Source: Toxotes chatareus (lineage: Eukaryota > Chordata > Actinopteri > Toxotidae). Taken from it: a stretch of 64,000 bases of DNA. The translations under genes and the position numbers were made by a program. The stretch is from contig CM028901.1 of NCBI GenBank assembly GCA_016801885.1, positions 8,985,283 to 9,049,282 of the forward strand, given 5' to 3'. Of this stretch, positions 36,451 to 48,999 are shown piece by piece (the stretch's first letter is position 1; every line of letters begins with the position of its first letter). The notes beneath the pieces are model-generated. The model saw only the letters and a program-made list of their open reading frames with translations. It was not told the origin of the DNA and searched no databases.

Positions 36451-38746
36451 TTCTCTCAGTGTGTTGTCACAGTATGTGTTGAGTGCGTATTTGCCCATAC
36501 CAGTCGAGTGAGTGAACTGATTCGACTGTAATCTGGGTGCGACCAGAGGCATGTGTAGATAAGAATTGCCTATTAATCCTTAGATGTGAGAGTGTCAGTA
36601 TGGATCCCAGCTTCCAACAGGAACAGAGTGTTGATGGAGGCCTTTAGGGGAAAAGCAGGATGGTTGGTTGGATGCACCAGTCGCTGTCTGAGCCAGAACC
36701 TACAGGCTTGAATAAACCCACACAAAAAAGCTTCCCAACTGGGCAGACTGTGGCTGTCATCCAAGTCTGTTGACAAAAGACAGGACTGAATACAGGTCTT
36801 TTTTCGACGCTGAACTCCCCCTCCCCCTACACACACACACACACACACACAAACATTTCTAGTGCGAGAAAGGAAAAGTCCAGCACACACACATTATCAC
36901 AAGTCCACACTAAGGTTGAGGCTGTTTTCATGTGCTGCTGGCTAGTCTATATTCTGCTTTAAAACAAGCAGAAAGCTCTGTTTGTATATGTGTGCATGTG
37001 TGTGTACAGTGGACTAGGTGCAGCAGCTGCCTCAGTGTGTGGTCAAGTGTGTGTTTAGCAGGTGTGGAAGGCTACAAGGAGGAAAGTTACATCCCACCTC
37101 CACCCTGCAACTGGTGGTAAAACATCCGTGTGTGTGTTTGTGTGACTCATATCACACAGTCAAACAAATGCACAGTATCAGTCCGACGCTTTAACACGCA
37201 CACAGTCATCCTCCCCTCTCCGCTGGATTTGCTGTTTGTTCCGCCTCACACTCAGCTCCCGGCTGTGTGCAGCCCCTGTGCGGACTGACTCTGGAGGGCG
37301 TGTTCACTCCGTTTAATCAGCCCACAAACACACACACGCCCGCACACATCCACCGCACTCAGGACAACTTTTCACCAAACTTTTTTTCACAGATGGAACT
37401 GGCGGAAGCTGTCAAGTAAGGTAACACAGTTTTGCCTTGGGTTTTTATGTTTCTCGGTGTGTATTTTTAATGAATGTGAGGGGCTAGATTGTAACCTTTG
37501 ATCCAAAAAAGGCAAAAAAAAGTGGCGACAGGTGTCTTCTCTCTCGCGGTGTTCATGATGAAGGAAGTGCCTATTTCAGGCCTATTTTCCCTACAGAGAG
37601 ACTTCATATATATATAAATGTCCAAACACGTAAATAACCAGTAAAAAGTGTCGCATTAAATATTACAGTCGTTTTACCTTGTGTTAAAAACATCAGAAAC
37701 TGTTTAATCAATTGAGTTAATTCTATGCAAAAATAAGGTTATACAAATTATTTTATCTGAATAAAAAAAATATATACTCAATGTCATCTACTCCACACTA
37801 CAACGTTATCATTTTTCTGCTCTGGTTTAGATGTCAGCCTGTGAAAGCTGTGGTGCGCTTTTCGTGTGATATCCTGTTTGCCAAACTCCTAACTGCTTGG
37901 ACAAGAGAATCGTTTTGCGCATGCGTTGAGTACTCAAAGGTAACTGGCCTCAAGGCAGTGGCCACACGCACACACACCCAAAGACAGAAATTATGTAGTA
38001 GTGCATCAGGTTAGTTTATTACATACAGAGGTTTGCTATCTTTTTAAAATAATATCTCTTTGGGATCAGACCAGGTAATGGCAGCGTAAATAGTAATTTA
38101 ACTTACATTTATTTTCAAGCCTGTTTGTGGTTTTAGTCCGCCGTCTACAGAAGAGAACCTTTGGTGCAGGAGGATGAAAGTCACAGAAGCAGACGGGAAT
38201 AGCCTACCTGAAACAACATGTGTCCTCACCCACTGAGGCACCAGAGCAATGCAAGGACACGGGAGTTCAAAGTGTACGGTACCCTGACAGTGTGCAGTGG
38301 TTCCCAACCTGGGGTTCAGTACCCCTCCAAAGGGTCCTGAGATGATAAACAGGATTTTTTTCTAATGTATTTTTTCCCCCTTTGAATCTTTGCTGGTTTC
38401 TTGTGGGAAAACTGGACTTTTATCTTTTCAGGCTTTGAGAGGGACGAAAAAAATCACTTCTTGGTGGACCTACTCAGAACTCACAGGCATATGCAACATG
38501 CAGCATGTGATGGGGGCCTTCATTTTATGGGGTCATAGGGCAGGAAGCACTGGTTTAGCAAAGAAATTGTTGCATATGTATATTTATATGTATGTATTAT
38601 AGTGAGATCCTAACATATAGCATGTTTATTTTATTCACTGGCACGGCATTAAACATTACCATTAGGTCATGAGTGTAATTAGAGATTAACTGTTTTAACT
38701 GTCTGTTGGTTTAAGGATTGTGTTTGTATGTACTTCTCTCTCAGGG
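36451..38746. other. sytl1: Upstream and leader region of sytl1
   Basis: A short CA run occurs at about 36829-36850. A CpG-bearing patch at about 37180-37420 ends in a splice-donor-like GTAACA (about 37421) and is a candidate promoter with a first exon. That exon has a short ATG frame of eight codons (MELAEAVK) at about 37393. An interspersed repeat covers about 38295-38552. The sytl1 coding start at 38747 is in the exon that follows CTCTCTCAG. Confidence 0.4.
38295..38552. mobile_element. Short non-autonomous hAT-like repeat
   Basis: It begins CAGTGGTTCCCAACCTGGGG and ends with GGAAGCACTG, a roughly inverted CAGTG pair. The inner phrases GGGTCCTGAGATGATAAA and ATGGGGTCATAGGG are familiar from an abundant vertebrate hAT-derived repeat. 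There is no transposase frame and no clear target duplication. Confidence 0.5.
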
Positions 38747-41700
38747 ATGGAGGGGGAGCAGGTTGACTCTTCTCTTGACCTGAGCCACCTGACAGAACAG
38801 GAGCAGTTTGTCATCCTCCAGGTCTTACAACGAGACCTGGAGTTACGTCGTCTTGATGAAGGACGTGTAAGGTCAGAGGTGATTGTTTATCCTTTTAGGT
38901 GCCAGTTCCAGTAATCCAGCAATAAACACTAACATACAGAGGGATGACAAATTAATGGACAAATTAACAACATAAAATGTCTGTAAGAAGCTGGACCACC
39001 ATGCGCTTCTAGAACAACTTCTATGCACCGTTGTATGGACATCATGCTACAAATGATGTTCATAGTCCCTCATTTTGTGTTGAGGATGGTGGTGCAAAGT
39101 GCTGGAGATCTAAAATCTCCCACATGGGTTTAATTGGGTTGACATCTGGCAACTGTGAAGGCCATAGGCTATGAATCACATCATTTTCATACTCATCGAA
39201 CCATTCAGAGACCTGTTGTGCTCTGTGGATGGGGGCATTGTCATCCTGAATGACACAGCTCCCATCAGGATAGAAATGGTTTATCACGTGATTAAAGGTG
39301 ATGACTAAACAGGGACAAGTCACAGTCAAGTCAGAGTGCACAGTGTTAAATGCTAAATGCATAATTGTGTCATGCAGTATACCTGTCAGGAAGAATCTGC
39401 ATTTGCTCTGTTTCTCCACTCATTTATTCACACTTTTCCATTAATTTGTCACCTCTATGTTGTAGTTTTAGGTTAAAAAATGTTTTTTGAGTGTAGTCTC
39501 ATTTGTTAACTGAAGCCTCAGTATGTAGAGTCAGATCATTACAGTGCATTTACAAATGCGCCTCTATCCAGGTTTTGAGTCTTATCCTGGTTTTGATCTT
39601 ATTCAGGATACGATGTTTACACGAAACATGAGATCCCAGTGTACATGTTCATAACAATATCCAGGTTTCTGATCATCTGGCAGCAGATGTGTCTTGATTC
39701 CTCAGCAGCTCACCCACTTATTTCTGAGGAGGAACACAATTTTGTTTCTGGCTGTCTGAGCTCTGTTACATTCGCCACACTGTGGGATTTAGCTTCTCCA
39801 TTTGATCATGAGTAATGGAAAACAAGAGCAACAAAAATATTGCTGCTCATATTTTTCATTTCACTAACTACTATTTAACTTGAGTTGATGATGCAGCCAT
39901 GGTATTCTAAAGGTTTCTTTCCGAGCTTTCCAGGTATCTCAAAACCAGGATATGATGTTTACATGTACAACACATAACCAGGATATTCAAGAGACCTGAT
40001 CAGAACTATATATGAATATTTTAAAACACTCCACGTTGGCTGACTGGCAAACTCAAGTTCTTTGGCTTTGCTCCCTGAATTTTATGTCAACTGCTGAAAT
40101 AATTTCTGCCCACACCTGAGAAATGTTTGCACATATCAAAATGGTTTTGACCACTGAGCACATGGTCAGGGAGCTCCATGGTACCGTTGGTTTTGTTAAC
40201 AAAATGTAATAGTCAAAATAACTACTGATTAGTCTTCAAAGTAGGACTTACATTACAAATTTTTATTAAAAATTAATTTATTGATTTTTGTTTTTGAGGT
40301 ATTGATTCATTATTCAGTCTATAAAACATCAGAAATGCCCACCACAGCTGCTCAGGACTGAAGGCAGAGAGCAAATCCTCACATTTGAGAAGCTTAACAC
40401 AGGCAATATTTGACTTTTGTGCTTGAAAATTGACTTAGACAATTAGTTAACCGAATTGTTGCCAGTTAATTTTCTGTAGACTGGTCAATTGATAATTCAA
40501 CAAATAATTTTAGCTCTGCTGTCATGGGGGTGAATGTATCAGAAAGAAAACTTATTAATGTACATGTAAATGTGGCAAGTCATATTTTTTTTTTAATGAG
40601 GAAAATTTACACGTTTTAGTCTTTTACATCTTTTACATCAGTGACAACCCTCTGTTTAGTTTATGTCGATTGACATCAGCTAACTTTCGCAGAGAGGAAG
40701 TTGTGATTGTTTGCTGTTTAACTTGGCCCTGTGTGAATATAGCAGGACCCTCAAGCAGACAGAGACGGACCCTGCACGTCTGCGCTCCCTGTCGGGAGCA
40801 TGGTTCATCGAGGAGCGCAGCAAACGCCATTGTAACCAGACGTCGGGTTGCGACCTTGTCCATGCCACCATACGCCAAAGGAAGACAAAAAGCAGAGGTC
40901 AGTTTTCAGTTAATGCGGTACTACTGTTACTGGCCTGTGAGGCTGCTTTCCTGTTGGTATTGGGGTATCCCTATGATGGGTCTGTGGTTGTTGCCATGGT
41001 AACAGATGTGCCCCTGACTGGATTGTTTAATGGAGAGGGAGAGGAAACTTCCCACAACAACAACAACACCTCTCCTGGGGCAGAGAGAAGACTGAATGAC
41101 AACAAGGAAGAGGATAAAGGAGGGTTAGTGAGTGCAGAGAAAAATCATATTGCTTGTTGCAAAATTTGTTGGATAATATTTTTCCACTTTCTTATTTGTG
41201 TTCTCAGGAGTCCAGGAAGTTTGAAACCTACACCCACACCCAGAACAAAAAGTCCTGTAGCACAGGTCTGTGTGAGCATCCTTGTTTTGTGTCTCCATGC
41301 ATGAAACTGATTTCTAAATAATCATCCAGATATAAATAAACCATCTTTGATTCCAGGGCCTCCAGCCTAGAAATAGTTCTCTGTCATCCAAAGGTATGAA
41401 AGTTTCTTTTTCAGTGCCTCTGTACCTGTCTAGCTATCTCTTGATTCTAATATTAACTTATCATTCTGCTCATAGAGTGTGAAAGGAGAAGTAATGGCCA
41501 CTCAGAGGAGCCTGAGGTGATTATAACACACACCCACATTCATAGATTATCATGACTGATGGTTCTGATGAACACAGCTTTTAACTGGCCAGTTATTCCA
41601 CTTTCTATACAGACACACAGAGTTCATTTTTAGCCACTCATAGTAGGGTACAATAGAGGAGTTGAAGGACATGATATGTAGACAGAATGTACCAATTGAT

Positions 41701-44700
41701 AGATGATCAGAAGTGACGTATCAGTGTATCTGAAAATCGTGTGTGTGTGTGTGCGTGTGCCTGTGCGTGCATGTGCGTGTGTATTTAGGATGAGTTTCAC
41801 GGTCACAACAGGGACACTGACACTGACTCGCTGAGCAGCAGTCTGACAGAGCCAGACCCAGCTTCTCTGAAAACCAGCAGCTCCACCAGCAGCCTTCATT
41901 CAGGCTACACGGTACACACACACACAAACACAATCACAGACACGCATTCGTGCACGCACACATGCACATTTGATTAATTGGCTATCCAGTGACGCAAGAT
42001 GACTCAGCTCAGGACAATGACGTAGGTGCTGATCTTTGTTCTCTCTGTGTATATGTGTGTGTTTTAGCTCAGTGGAAGCATGATGAGTCTGTTCAGCTCA
42101 GGAGATTTCGGGCTGGTGGAGGTGAGGGGCCGTATCCAATTCTCATTGGTTTACGAGACCCAGAAGGAGGAGCTGCAAGTCAAAGTGTACTGCTGCGAGG
42201 ACATCGCTTCAGCACGCAAGAACCGCTCTGACCCGTGAGTGACAGTGCACACATGTGAATCTGAATGAGCATATTGCAGCAACCACGTTATGTAAAACCA
42301 GTCTCATAATGTCTATGTGTATGCGTGTTTCACAGATATGTTAAAACGTATCTGTTGCCGGACAAGTCGAGTCAAAGCAAGAAGAAAACTGCAGTGAAGA
42401 AGAAGACACTCAACCCGGTCTACGATCAGACACTCAGAGTGAGACACTCCCTTGTTCACATATTACATAAAGTGGCAGCCTTCACAAAAATTCTTCATTT
42501 GCCATTTGTCTCTCAGCTCTCCTCCACGTGGCCTACAACATGCACTGCAGTCACTTATTTCTATAGTTTTAAAAATGTCCTTTCAATAAATTACCAGATT
42601 TTACTTCTTGTAGCTTATGGTGACATTTCTTATGGTGGCCATATATCACCATAAATGTAAGGTCCCATAATAGCTTGTCCTGTCCCTCCATCTTGCTATG
42701 TGTTAAATGTCTGATTGTGATTATATGCTTTCAGTATAAAGTGAGGATTGGGGAGCTGCGCAGTCGGACTTTGAACCTGTCGGTGTGGCACGCTGAGTCC
42801 CTTGGGAGGAATGTGTTCCTGGGTGAGGTGGAGGTGCCTCTGGGCCTCTGGGACTGGACCTGGACTCAGCCACTGTGGAAGGACCTGCAGCCACGGGTAG
42901 GGAACAGTAGATATGAATGACTTGCATGCAAATGCATGTTCACGTAGTCAAATAAATTAGCATGTGTGTTTGAATACTCCCTTAGTAATATTTACCAAAA
43001 CACTATGATGCCTGCATCTACATTTGTTTAGTATCTGAGTGTCTGTGCAACAGCAGTTTTGGCAGACACCGAATGCAGGGAGGAGTGTCTCTTGTGTCTG
43101 GGAGAGCTGAGGGGAGAGGAAGACATGCTGTGAATATCAACTAAGGTTTTATGTAACCTTAATCTTTTCCTGCTTCCACACTTCTGCTTCCCTCCTCCTT
43201 GCGTTTTCTTTCTTTTGTCTTTTCCCCTACTTTTATCTTTTGTCTCTTCTCTCCTTTTTAACCCTCATCACAGGTTCATTTGAATCCAGACTCCATTAGC
43301 AGTCGCGGGACCATCGTGCTCTCTATTAAATTCATCCCAGACGGATTTGAGGGTGAGCAGAACACATACATCATGGACGCACATTATGTCCTACTTCAAT
43401 ATCCCAATCACCCGAGTCTCATACATTTTCTGTGTGTGTGCGTGTGTCTGTGTGTGTGTGTTAAGGTAGTGGTCTGCCACTGACAGGAGAGCTTCACATC
43501 TGGCTTCGGGAGGCTCAAGGTCTCCTTTCCAATACACGAGGTGCCATAGACTCTTTTGTTAGAAGGTGCGTTGGCTCTGAATCATATTTTTTGATATTTT
43601 GTCATCAATTATTTTTCCTGGCAACAATTTTCTATTTGCTGCCACATTTTAATTATATTTTTGATCATTGTGTTTTAGTGCATCACCCAACTTGTACCAG
43701 CATGTATGATAGATGGTAGTGTCGTTTTTGAGTCATCTCTAGTCGACAGAGAATCCATCAATCCATCTGACTCTGATTTGAACTCACAAGCATTCATAAT
43801 CATATCACGTTTTAAACCCCACAAGCTACATACTCCCAGATGCCAGTAGACAGAGTGGTCAGAAGACGCGGGTGGTGAAGCGCTCCATCAGCCCTACCTA
43901 CAACCACACAATGGTGTATGATGGCTTCCACACCAGTGACCTGAGAGAGGCCTGCGCTGAGCTGACTGTCTGGCAACGCGAAGGGTTAAAGACACACGTC
44001 TTAGGAGGGATTCGTCTGAGCTGTGGAACTGGTTAGAGTCTCTCTACACTGTACATTTTAATACTTTGAGCCTGTGATTTTGCCTCCATAAATATAAAAT
44101 GCATAACAGATTTTCCCACAGGCGTTTAATTAGTATAAGCTCAGATGAAGCAGTAAAAGGCTGAAACAGTTGGCAAAAGAAAATAACAAACCAGAGATTT
44201 TTCATTATGATCAAAAGAACACCTATAATAAAATAGGAACTCCATTTTCAGAGCAGTGAAAATTGACTAAGGTGTTTGTACTACACTAATACAAGACCTT
44301 TTATCAATAACTTGACATCTTTACAAGTATGCAACAGTGAAAAATGCTAAGACTGGTCGCTTGTGGAGGCTCCTTCCTGATTCAGTGGAAGCCCTTTGTG
44401 ACAGAGAATATTGCAAACGACAGTTAAGAAGGGAACTGATGTTGCTGTGTTTATATTGGTGTGAAAGTAGCCTTTTATGCTTCATCTGCAGTGGTGTTTA
44501 GGAGTGGTGTGGTGACAGCATTTTGGTCCAGTACTTTGCATTGCATTGCATTTTGTTCTGTTGGCATTTCTAGGTTACCAGAGAGCATCTGGCACATTGC
44601 TGTATATCCCATATTGGATTGCTGGGTGTTGAAAGCTTCCACCTAGACAGAGGGATGGTGTAAAGCTGGTGACACAAATGAAATTGTATACATTTATGAA

Positions 44701-45267
44701 ATGTGGCCTGAGATAACTTCAGTCATGACTTACTTCTACATAATTAAAGTTGATTTGACTTGACCACTGTACCATTTTGGATTTGTTCATTGTTACTGCT
44801 TTCAGCTGGGGGGCTGTCAGGCATCTTCTCTTGGATCTCAGTCTGCTGAGAGATTAATTTGCTTCTCCAAGTGAGCCTGAGTGCTGACCGAAGGAAAAAC
44901 CTAAAGACTGATTCGTTGCCTGTCACCATAGCAATGTTTTATGCCACATAACACAAGGAAATACAGTATATGTGCATGTACATACAGGAACAGTGGTCAG
45001 TTGATGGGATGGTCTCCGTGGCCTCATAAAGAAAAGCGTCATTCCTCAGTGTGTGGGTTGTGACATTATGTTGTAATGTCTTCAACATAAATAATGAATG
45101 TGTGTTGTTGTTCTTTAATGGCAGGTCAGAGTTATGGTGAGGCTGTCAGCTGGATGGACTCCACAGAAGAGGAGATTACTGTGTGGACCTCCATGATCGA
45201 AAACCCAAACTACTGGATTGACATGACTCTACCAATCAGAACTAACCTCGCTCACAGGTCCATGTGA
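38747..45267 (+). CDS. sytl1: Synaptotagmin-like protein 1 (Slp1/JFC1), fourteen coding exons
   Basis: Exons 38747-38871, 40746-40897, 41006-41123, 41208-41265, 41357-41393, 41476-41516, 41789-41911, 42068-42234, 42336-42438, 42735-42896, 43274-43352, 43466-43565, 43826-44031 and 45125-45267 join in phase to 537 residues; human SYTL1 is about 550. Slp1 is a Rab27 effector that tethers secretory vesicles and binds phosphoinositides. The N-terminal Slp homology domain is split over the first two exons (LTEQEQFVILQVLQRDLELR, then SGAWFIEERSKRH). A low-complexity middle with a Ser-rich block follows. C2A starts near residue 235 (VRGRIQFSLVYE, DPYVKTYLLPDK, KKKTLNPVYDQTL, SVWHAESLGRNVFLGEVEVP). 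C2B starts near 389 (GELHIWLREAQGL, SYILPDASRQSGQKTRVVKR, NHTMVYDGF). The tail WMDSTEEEI to IRTNLAHRSM matches. The start MEGEQVDSSLDLSHL has no earlier in-frame exon that I could find. Confidence 0.95.
38937..39457 (-). mobile_element. Decayed, internally deleted Tc1/mariner element with transposase remnant
   Basis: The ends are inverted repeats sharing TGACAAATTAATGG (left 38945-38958; right, inverted, 39438-39451), with TA just outside on both sides as expected for this superfamily. The interior on the minus strand (39060-39419) encodes a piece of the transposase catalytic domain: QDDNAPIHRA, then VSEWFDEYENDV and LWPSQLPDVNPIKPMWEIL. These match the second Asp and the DxNPIE block of Tc1 transposases, the latter altered to IKPMWE. 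Total length of about 520 bp against about 1.6 kb for intact copies shows a large deletion. It sits in sytl1 intron 1 and is surely inactive. Confidence 0.9.
40990..41003. promoter_or_regulatory. Perfect RFX X-box-like palindrome at a sytl1 acceptor
   Basis: GTTGCCATGGTAAC matches GTNRCC-N2-RGYAAC completely and ends two bases before the start of sytl1 exon 3, overlapping its acceptor (AACAG). It may be a regulatory site, or a coincidence with splice-site sequence. Confidence 0.3.
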
Positions 45268-46517
45268 CTCAGACGCAATTCGTGCACAAAGACACATTGG
45301 TACACGTGTTCAAATAACGGTTGGACTGAAAGAATGCTCAGCACATAAGCACATTTAACTTCTCTGTCACAATAATGCACACATACACTGTTTATTTTTG
45401 TTGTTCATGCATACACACACACACACACACACAGAGAGGTAGTAAGTAGTCGTGCAGTCTTGTGAATTAATGGTGTAGATCAGAAATATTTAGTTTTGAA
45501 ACCGAATCTGTCTGAATTTCAAATGTTTTATTTGGTTTTTTTTTTTCAGTTCTGTCCGTGTATTATCTGATAAAAGCGCATTTGTAATCCGCAGTAGTTT
45601 ATTAAATATCAAACCTAAACTGAGGATTTATTTAGTGTTCTGATTTACCTGCTGATCCTACATCAAGGAGACAATGATAGAGACATTATTTTTAAAATTT
45701 AATATCCGATAGACACAGATAACACTGATAACAGATAATTGTTTCTTAATTATTTTAGGTTTGGTCCCAGCTCTTTCCATCACATTCAAGTATGTCAGAA
45801 AAATTGGCCTTATCACTTTCACCCTGAAGCAGACATATCGTGATTATTAGGATTTTACATGTCATTACTGTTGTTTGATAGGATCCAAAAGGCCTACAGT
45901 GAAATGCATTCAGCTTTTACTTTTGAGGGATTAGCAGACTGCCACCTTGTGGTCAGACTTTGTACCTATTCTATGGACCTTTCTGGCAAATAACAGTGGA
46001 ATGTGAACAATAAGGTGAAGAACTCAAGAAGACAATGCTGTGTAACTTATCCTCACTTTTTTCTCATCAAAACAGTTTTACATTTATCTTCTGTTTTATC
46101 CATCAAACGACAATGGGGGAAGGCATTTATCATACGACCCAGAACTCCTGTCCAGCAGATGGCAATCGTAACTTTCCTCCATCAAGCTGAAATGGGACCG
46201 GAAGTAGAGCTATTTGGCTTACAAAATAGTCTCAATAAGGGAACAAATGTTTTGCGTCCTCTTAACCCTTGTTATTTATGTCAATGTAAATGTAAGGACA
46301 ACACTGAAACTATAGTATAGTTCCATTGCAATGTATTGTTCCTTATTCAAGACGGTGCCCATTCAAAATCTATGAGATCCTCTGAATGTATTGGATATAT
46401 GATACTTTTATTTTGAAGGATGTACTCGGACATAATAGCCTTATAATTCTGTCCCGCAATTGACACACCTACATGGATGGAGTCTGTGGTGTAGGTGAGG
46501 TTTGATAGCTGTTTAAA
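45268..46517. other. Spacer between sytl1 and the zinc-finger gene
   Basis: AT-rich, with a short CA run at about 45411-45434. The open frame at 46003-46320 has no recognisable domain and starts in AT-rich sequence, so it is not called. No clear AATAAA for sytl1 was identified close to the stop. The gene neighbourhood changes from a 1p36-like set to a 7q21/8q-like set across this spacer. Confidence 0.5.
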
Positions 46518-48460
46518 ATGTCTCGCATGCAGCTGCTGAAGCTGCTCATCACCGAGCGGCTGAGCGCGGCAGCAGAGGAGATCTTCACAGCGGTGCAGAG
46601 GACAATAGCAGAGTACGAGGAGGAAGCAGGTCGCTCCAAAGAAGACAGCGACCAACATGGACTTAAACAAGAAGCGCGTTTACACAGCGAAGGTTTGTTT
46701 CGACTTTGTGTTTCGTCCTAAACCAGCCATTAAATGGACCTCCACTGATTTCACACCTCAAAGTCTGTTCACGGGTCCTGTAGAGTAGCCTACGACTGCA
46801 TATGTGTAATGTTGCGTGGAGATTTTTGTGAAAAAAGAGCTGTGGAGTAGTATCACATTCTTCTGACCAAACTGGTGGCGGTGGGCATTGTGGGTAATGT
46901 AGTCGACACATTTTACAGTGGTGCCCAAAAGTCTAAATTTTAAAAGTCTTAACTCAAAAATTTAAACTCCATACTAAACAAAACTGATTAACTTGTAATC
47001 ACTTTAAACATTACTTAATTTTCAGGCGTTTTTATCAACGAATACTGAGCTAATGTTCTCTGTACATTGTCTCACTGTGGTAGTGGTTTAACGTGTTTAA
47101 GGTTGCTCTCAACCGTATGTTTGAAGCAGTGTGAGGGCAGATTGCAGTCAGCTATATGCCTGAAACTTAATTATTAGGCTGCAAATCCTTATAATGTGAA
47201 AATGTGATGGTTGTATGCCATGGTTCTTCAATTTTCTTTTAGCAGAACGCTAAAAAGCCAAGTATTGTGTTAGGGTTAGGGTGAAAGCTGTATTCAGAGC
47301 CACATTGTAATGATACCGAAAGATAGCGAAGCCCCATGATCACTGATGGCACTAAGCAGTGTCTCTTCCTGCTCTGGGGCTCCTGACAACATTGAAGTTT
47401 CTTTGGTTGTGCTTCCAGTGTGTATGACTTGTCCAGACTGAGGCCAGCAACTGACTAGTCAGAACTTCTCTCAGCTTAAATGAAAGTAAACTGCAGTCCT
47501 TGAATACAAGCTCAGCAAACTGAGTTTAAAAAAATTTCTCCCATTTTCCTCTTAACAGACCCGCCGCAGGTCTTTGTCTCTGCACATGAGCAGAAACACC
47601 TTGAGGAGGAGTGGAGTTCCAAGAGCTGCCACAACAGCCCTAGTGTTGACCACAGGGACTGTAGCCTGCTGGTCCCAGAACCTCCAGAAATCAAACAGGA
47701 GCAGCAAGAGCCGTGGATCAGTCCAGGGGGACAACAGCTATTGAATATGGAGGACTCTGATCCCAGCACTTTGAAACTGACTCCCACCTGTATGAAGAGT
47801 TGCATTTACTCGGACTTGAGTGAGATGCAAACTCATGACTCAGGAAATGAAGACAAAAATCCTATACCCAGCTCCTCAGCGGCCCACGGTAAGGTTGAGG
47901 GAAACTCTCTGTCAAGCGATGAATGTTGGACTTTTTTGCCAGGTTGTTCTGTAACTCTAAATAACATTGCCTCTGAGTTGAGTTTAGAAACACTGACAGG
48001 CTACAGTATCAGTAAAGTCCACAAGCCGAGCCACACAGGGAAAAGCCAGCGGAGTAAGGGATCTGAACCACATAGCCCAACGCCTCCACCAAACAAAGAG
48101 ACAAAGGGAAGAAACAAACCCTACTGCTGTCGTTTCTGTGGCAAAAAATTCAGCCGCAGCGCACACCTAGCCGTACACAATCAAATCCACACTGGGGAGA
48201 AATTGTTCAGCTGTGAAGTGTGTGGTAAAGAGTTCAGACACAGCCAGAGCGTGACTGTGCACATGAGGATTCACACGAAGGAGAAGCCGTACCGTTGCAG
48301 GACTTGTGGGAAAGAGTTCCGCCACCTAGGAAACTTGAACGTACATATGAGAATCCATACAGGCGAGAAACCGTACAGCTGTAAAGTGTGCGGAAGAAAG
48401 TTCAGTAGAAATTATGTGATGACAAAACACATGGCTGTACACATAGGAAAGGTCAAATGA
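46518..48460 (+). CDS. C2H2 zinc-finger protein, teleost-type, four fingers, two coding exons
   Basis: Exons 46518-46692 and 47559-48460 join in phase to 358 residues. The first exon encodes a helical, charged N-terminal segment (LITERLSAAAEEIFTAVQRT, then IAEYEEEAGRSKED) found at the start of many lineage-expanded teleost zinc-finger proteins. The second begins DPPQVFV, contains PEPPEIKQEQQEPWI (a PPxIKxEQ motif usual in this group) and ends with four fingers. These start at about residues 246, 274, 302 and 330, each C-x2-C-x12-H-x3-H, with linkers HTGEK, HTKEK and HTGEK. It is probably a nuclear DNA-binding regulator; targets cannot be read from sequence. The ATG follows TTTAAA at the head of a GC-rich exon. 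An AATAAA lies at 48640-48645. I cannot name a one-to-one orthologue. Confidence 0.88.
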
Positions 48461-48927
48461 GTTTAAGCACAAGGAGTGTGTTAGGAGGTTTCACTTTAAG
48501 AGATCTGAGCACTGGTGTATTAAGATATAGGATTTATTGAAGGTAATCTGTCCTAATAAAATTAACAGAGACCTAAGAAAAAAAGCACATGATGGATTAT
48601 AGTTAAAGTTATGATTCATTTTGTTTGTTAAGCATTGTAAATAAAGTATAGTTTTTTCTATATGTGCAAACCTGACAGTGTCTCTTCACTTCACCTACTT
48701 GTAATGCAGACAGTGTCTGCATTACACTGTCCAAAGTGCCGGTAGCTTAAAGGTACTGAGATGTAGCTGATTAGTCTTTATTAATAAACTCTTAAACTAT
48801 AACTTTAGTTTTGATTCTGAATGTTCTTTATATTCTATAGTCCTCCCCTTATGTAAACGCTGTCCAGTTTAAACAAGCCGTAGCCTATGTCTTTTTCATA
48901 CAATAGTGCTAGCTTGCATGGTACGTG

Positions 48928-48941
48928 GTTGCCTTAGCGAC
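48928..48941. promoter_or_regulatory. clxn: RFX X-box-like motif in the clxn promoter
   Basis: GTTGCCTTAGCGAC lies 59 bp before the clxn start codon and differs at one base from GTNRCC-N2-RGYAAC. RFX factors drive ciliary genes through such sites, usually close to the transcription start, and calaxin is a ciliary dynein protein. The match of motif, distance and gene function makes this the most credible X-box in the window. Confidence 0.6.
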
Positions 48942-48999
48942 GGCGTGTCAACATCGACCCTGTCGGAGGACTCGTGTTCATCCTGTCCTGTCTCTAAAA

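Noticed and set aside
43843..43845. Alternative acceptor for sytl1 exon 13 after GATGCCAG
   Set aside because: It would delete YILPDA of the C2B domain; using the acceptor before 43826 restores the conserved SYILPD block in phase.
46003..46320. 105-codon frame between sytl1 and the zinc-finger gene
   Set aside because: No recognisable domain, AT-rich codon use, no splice or promoter context; likely chance.
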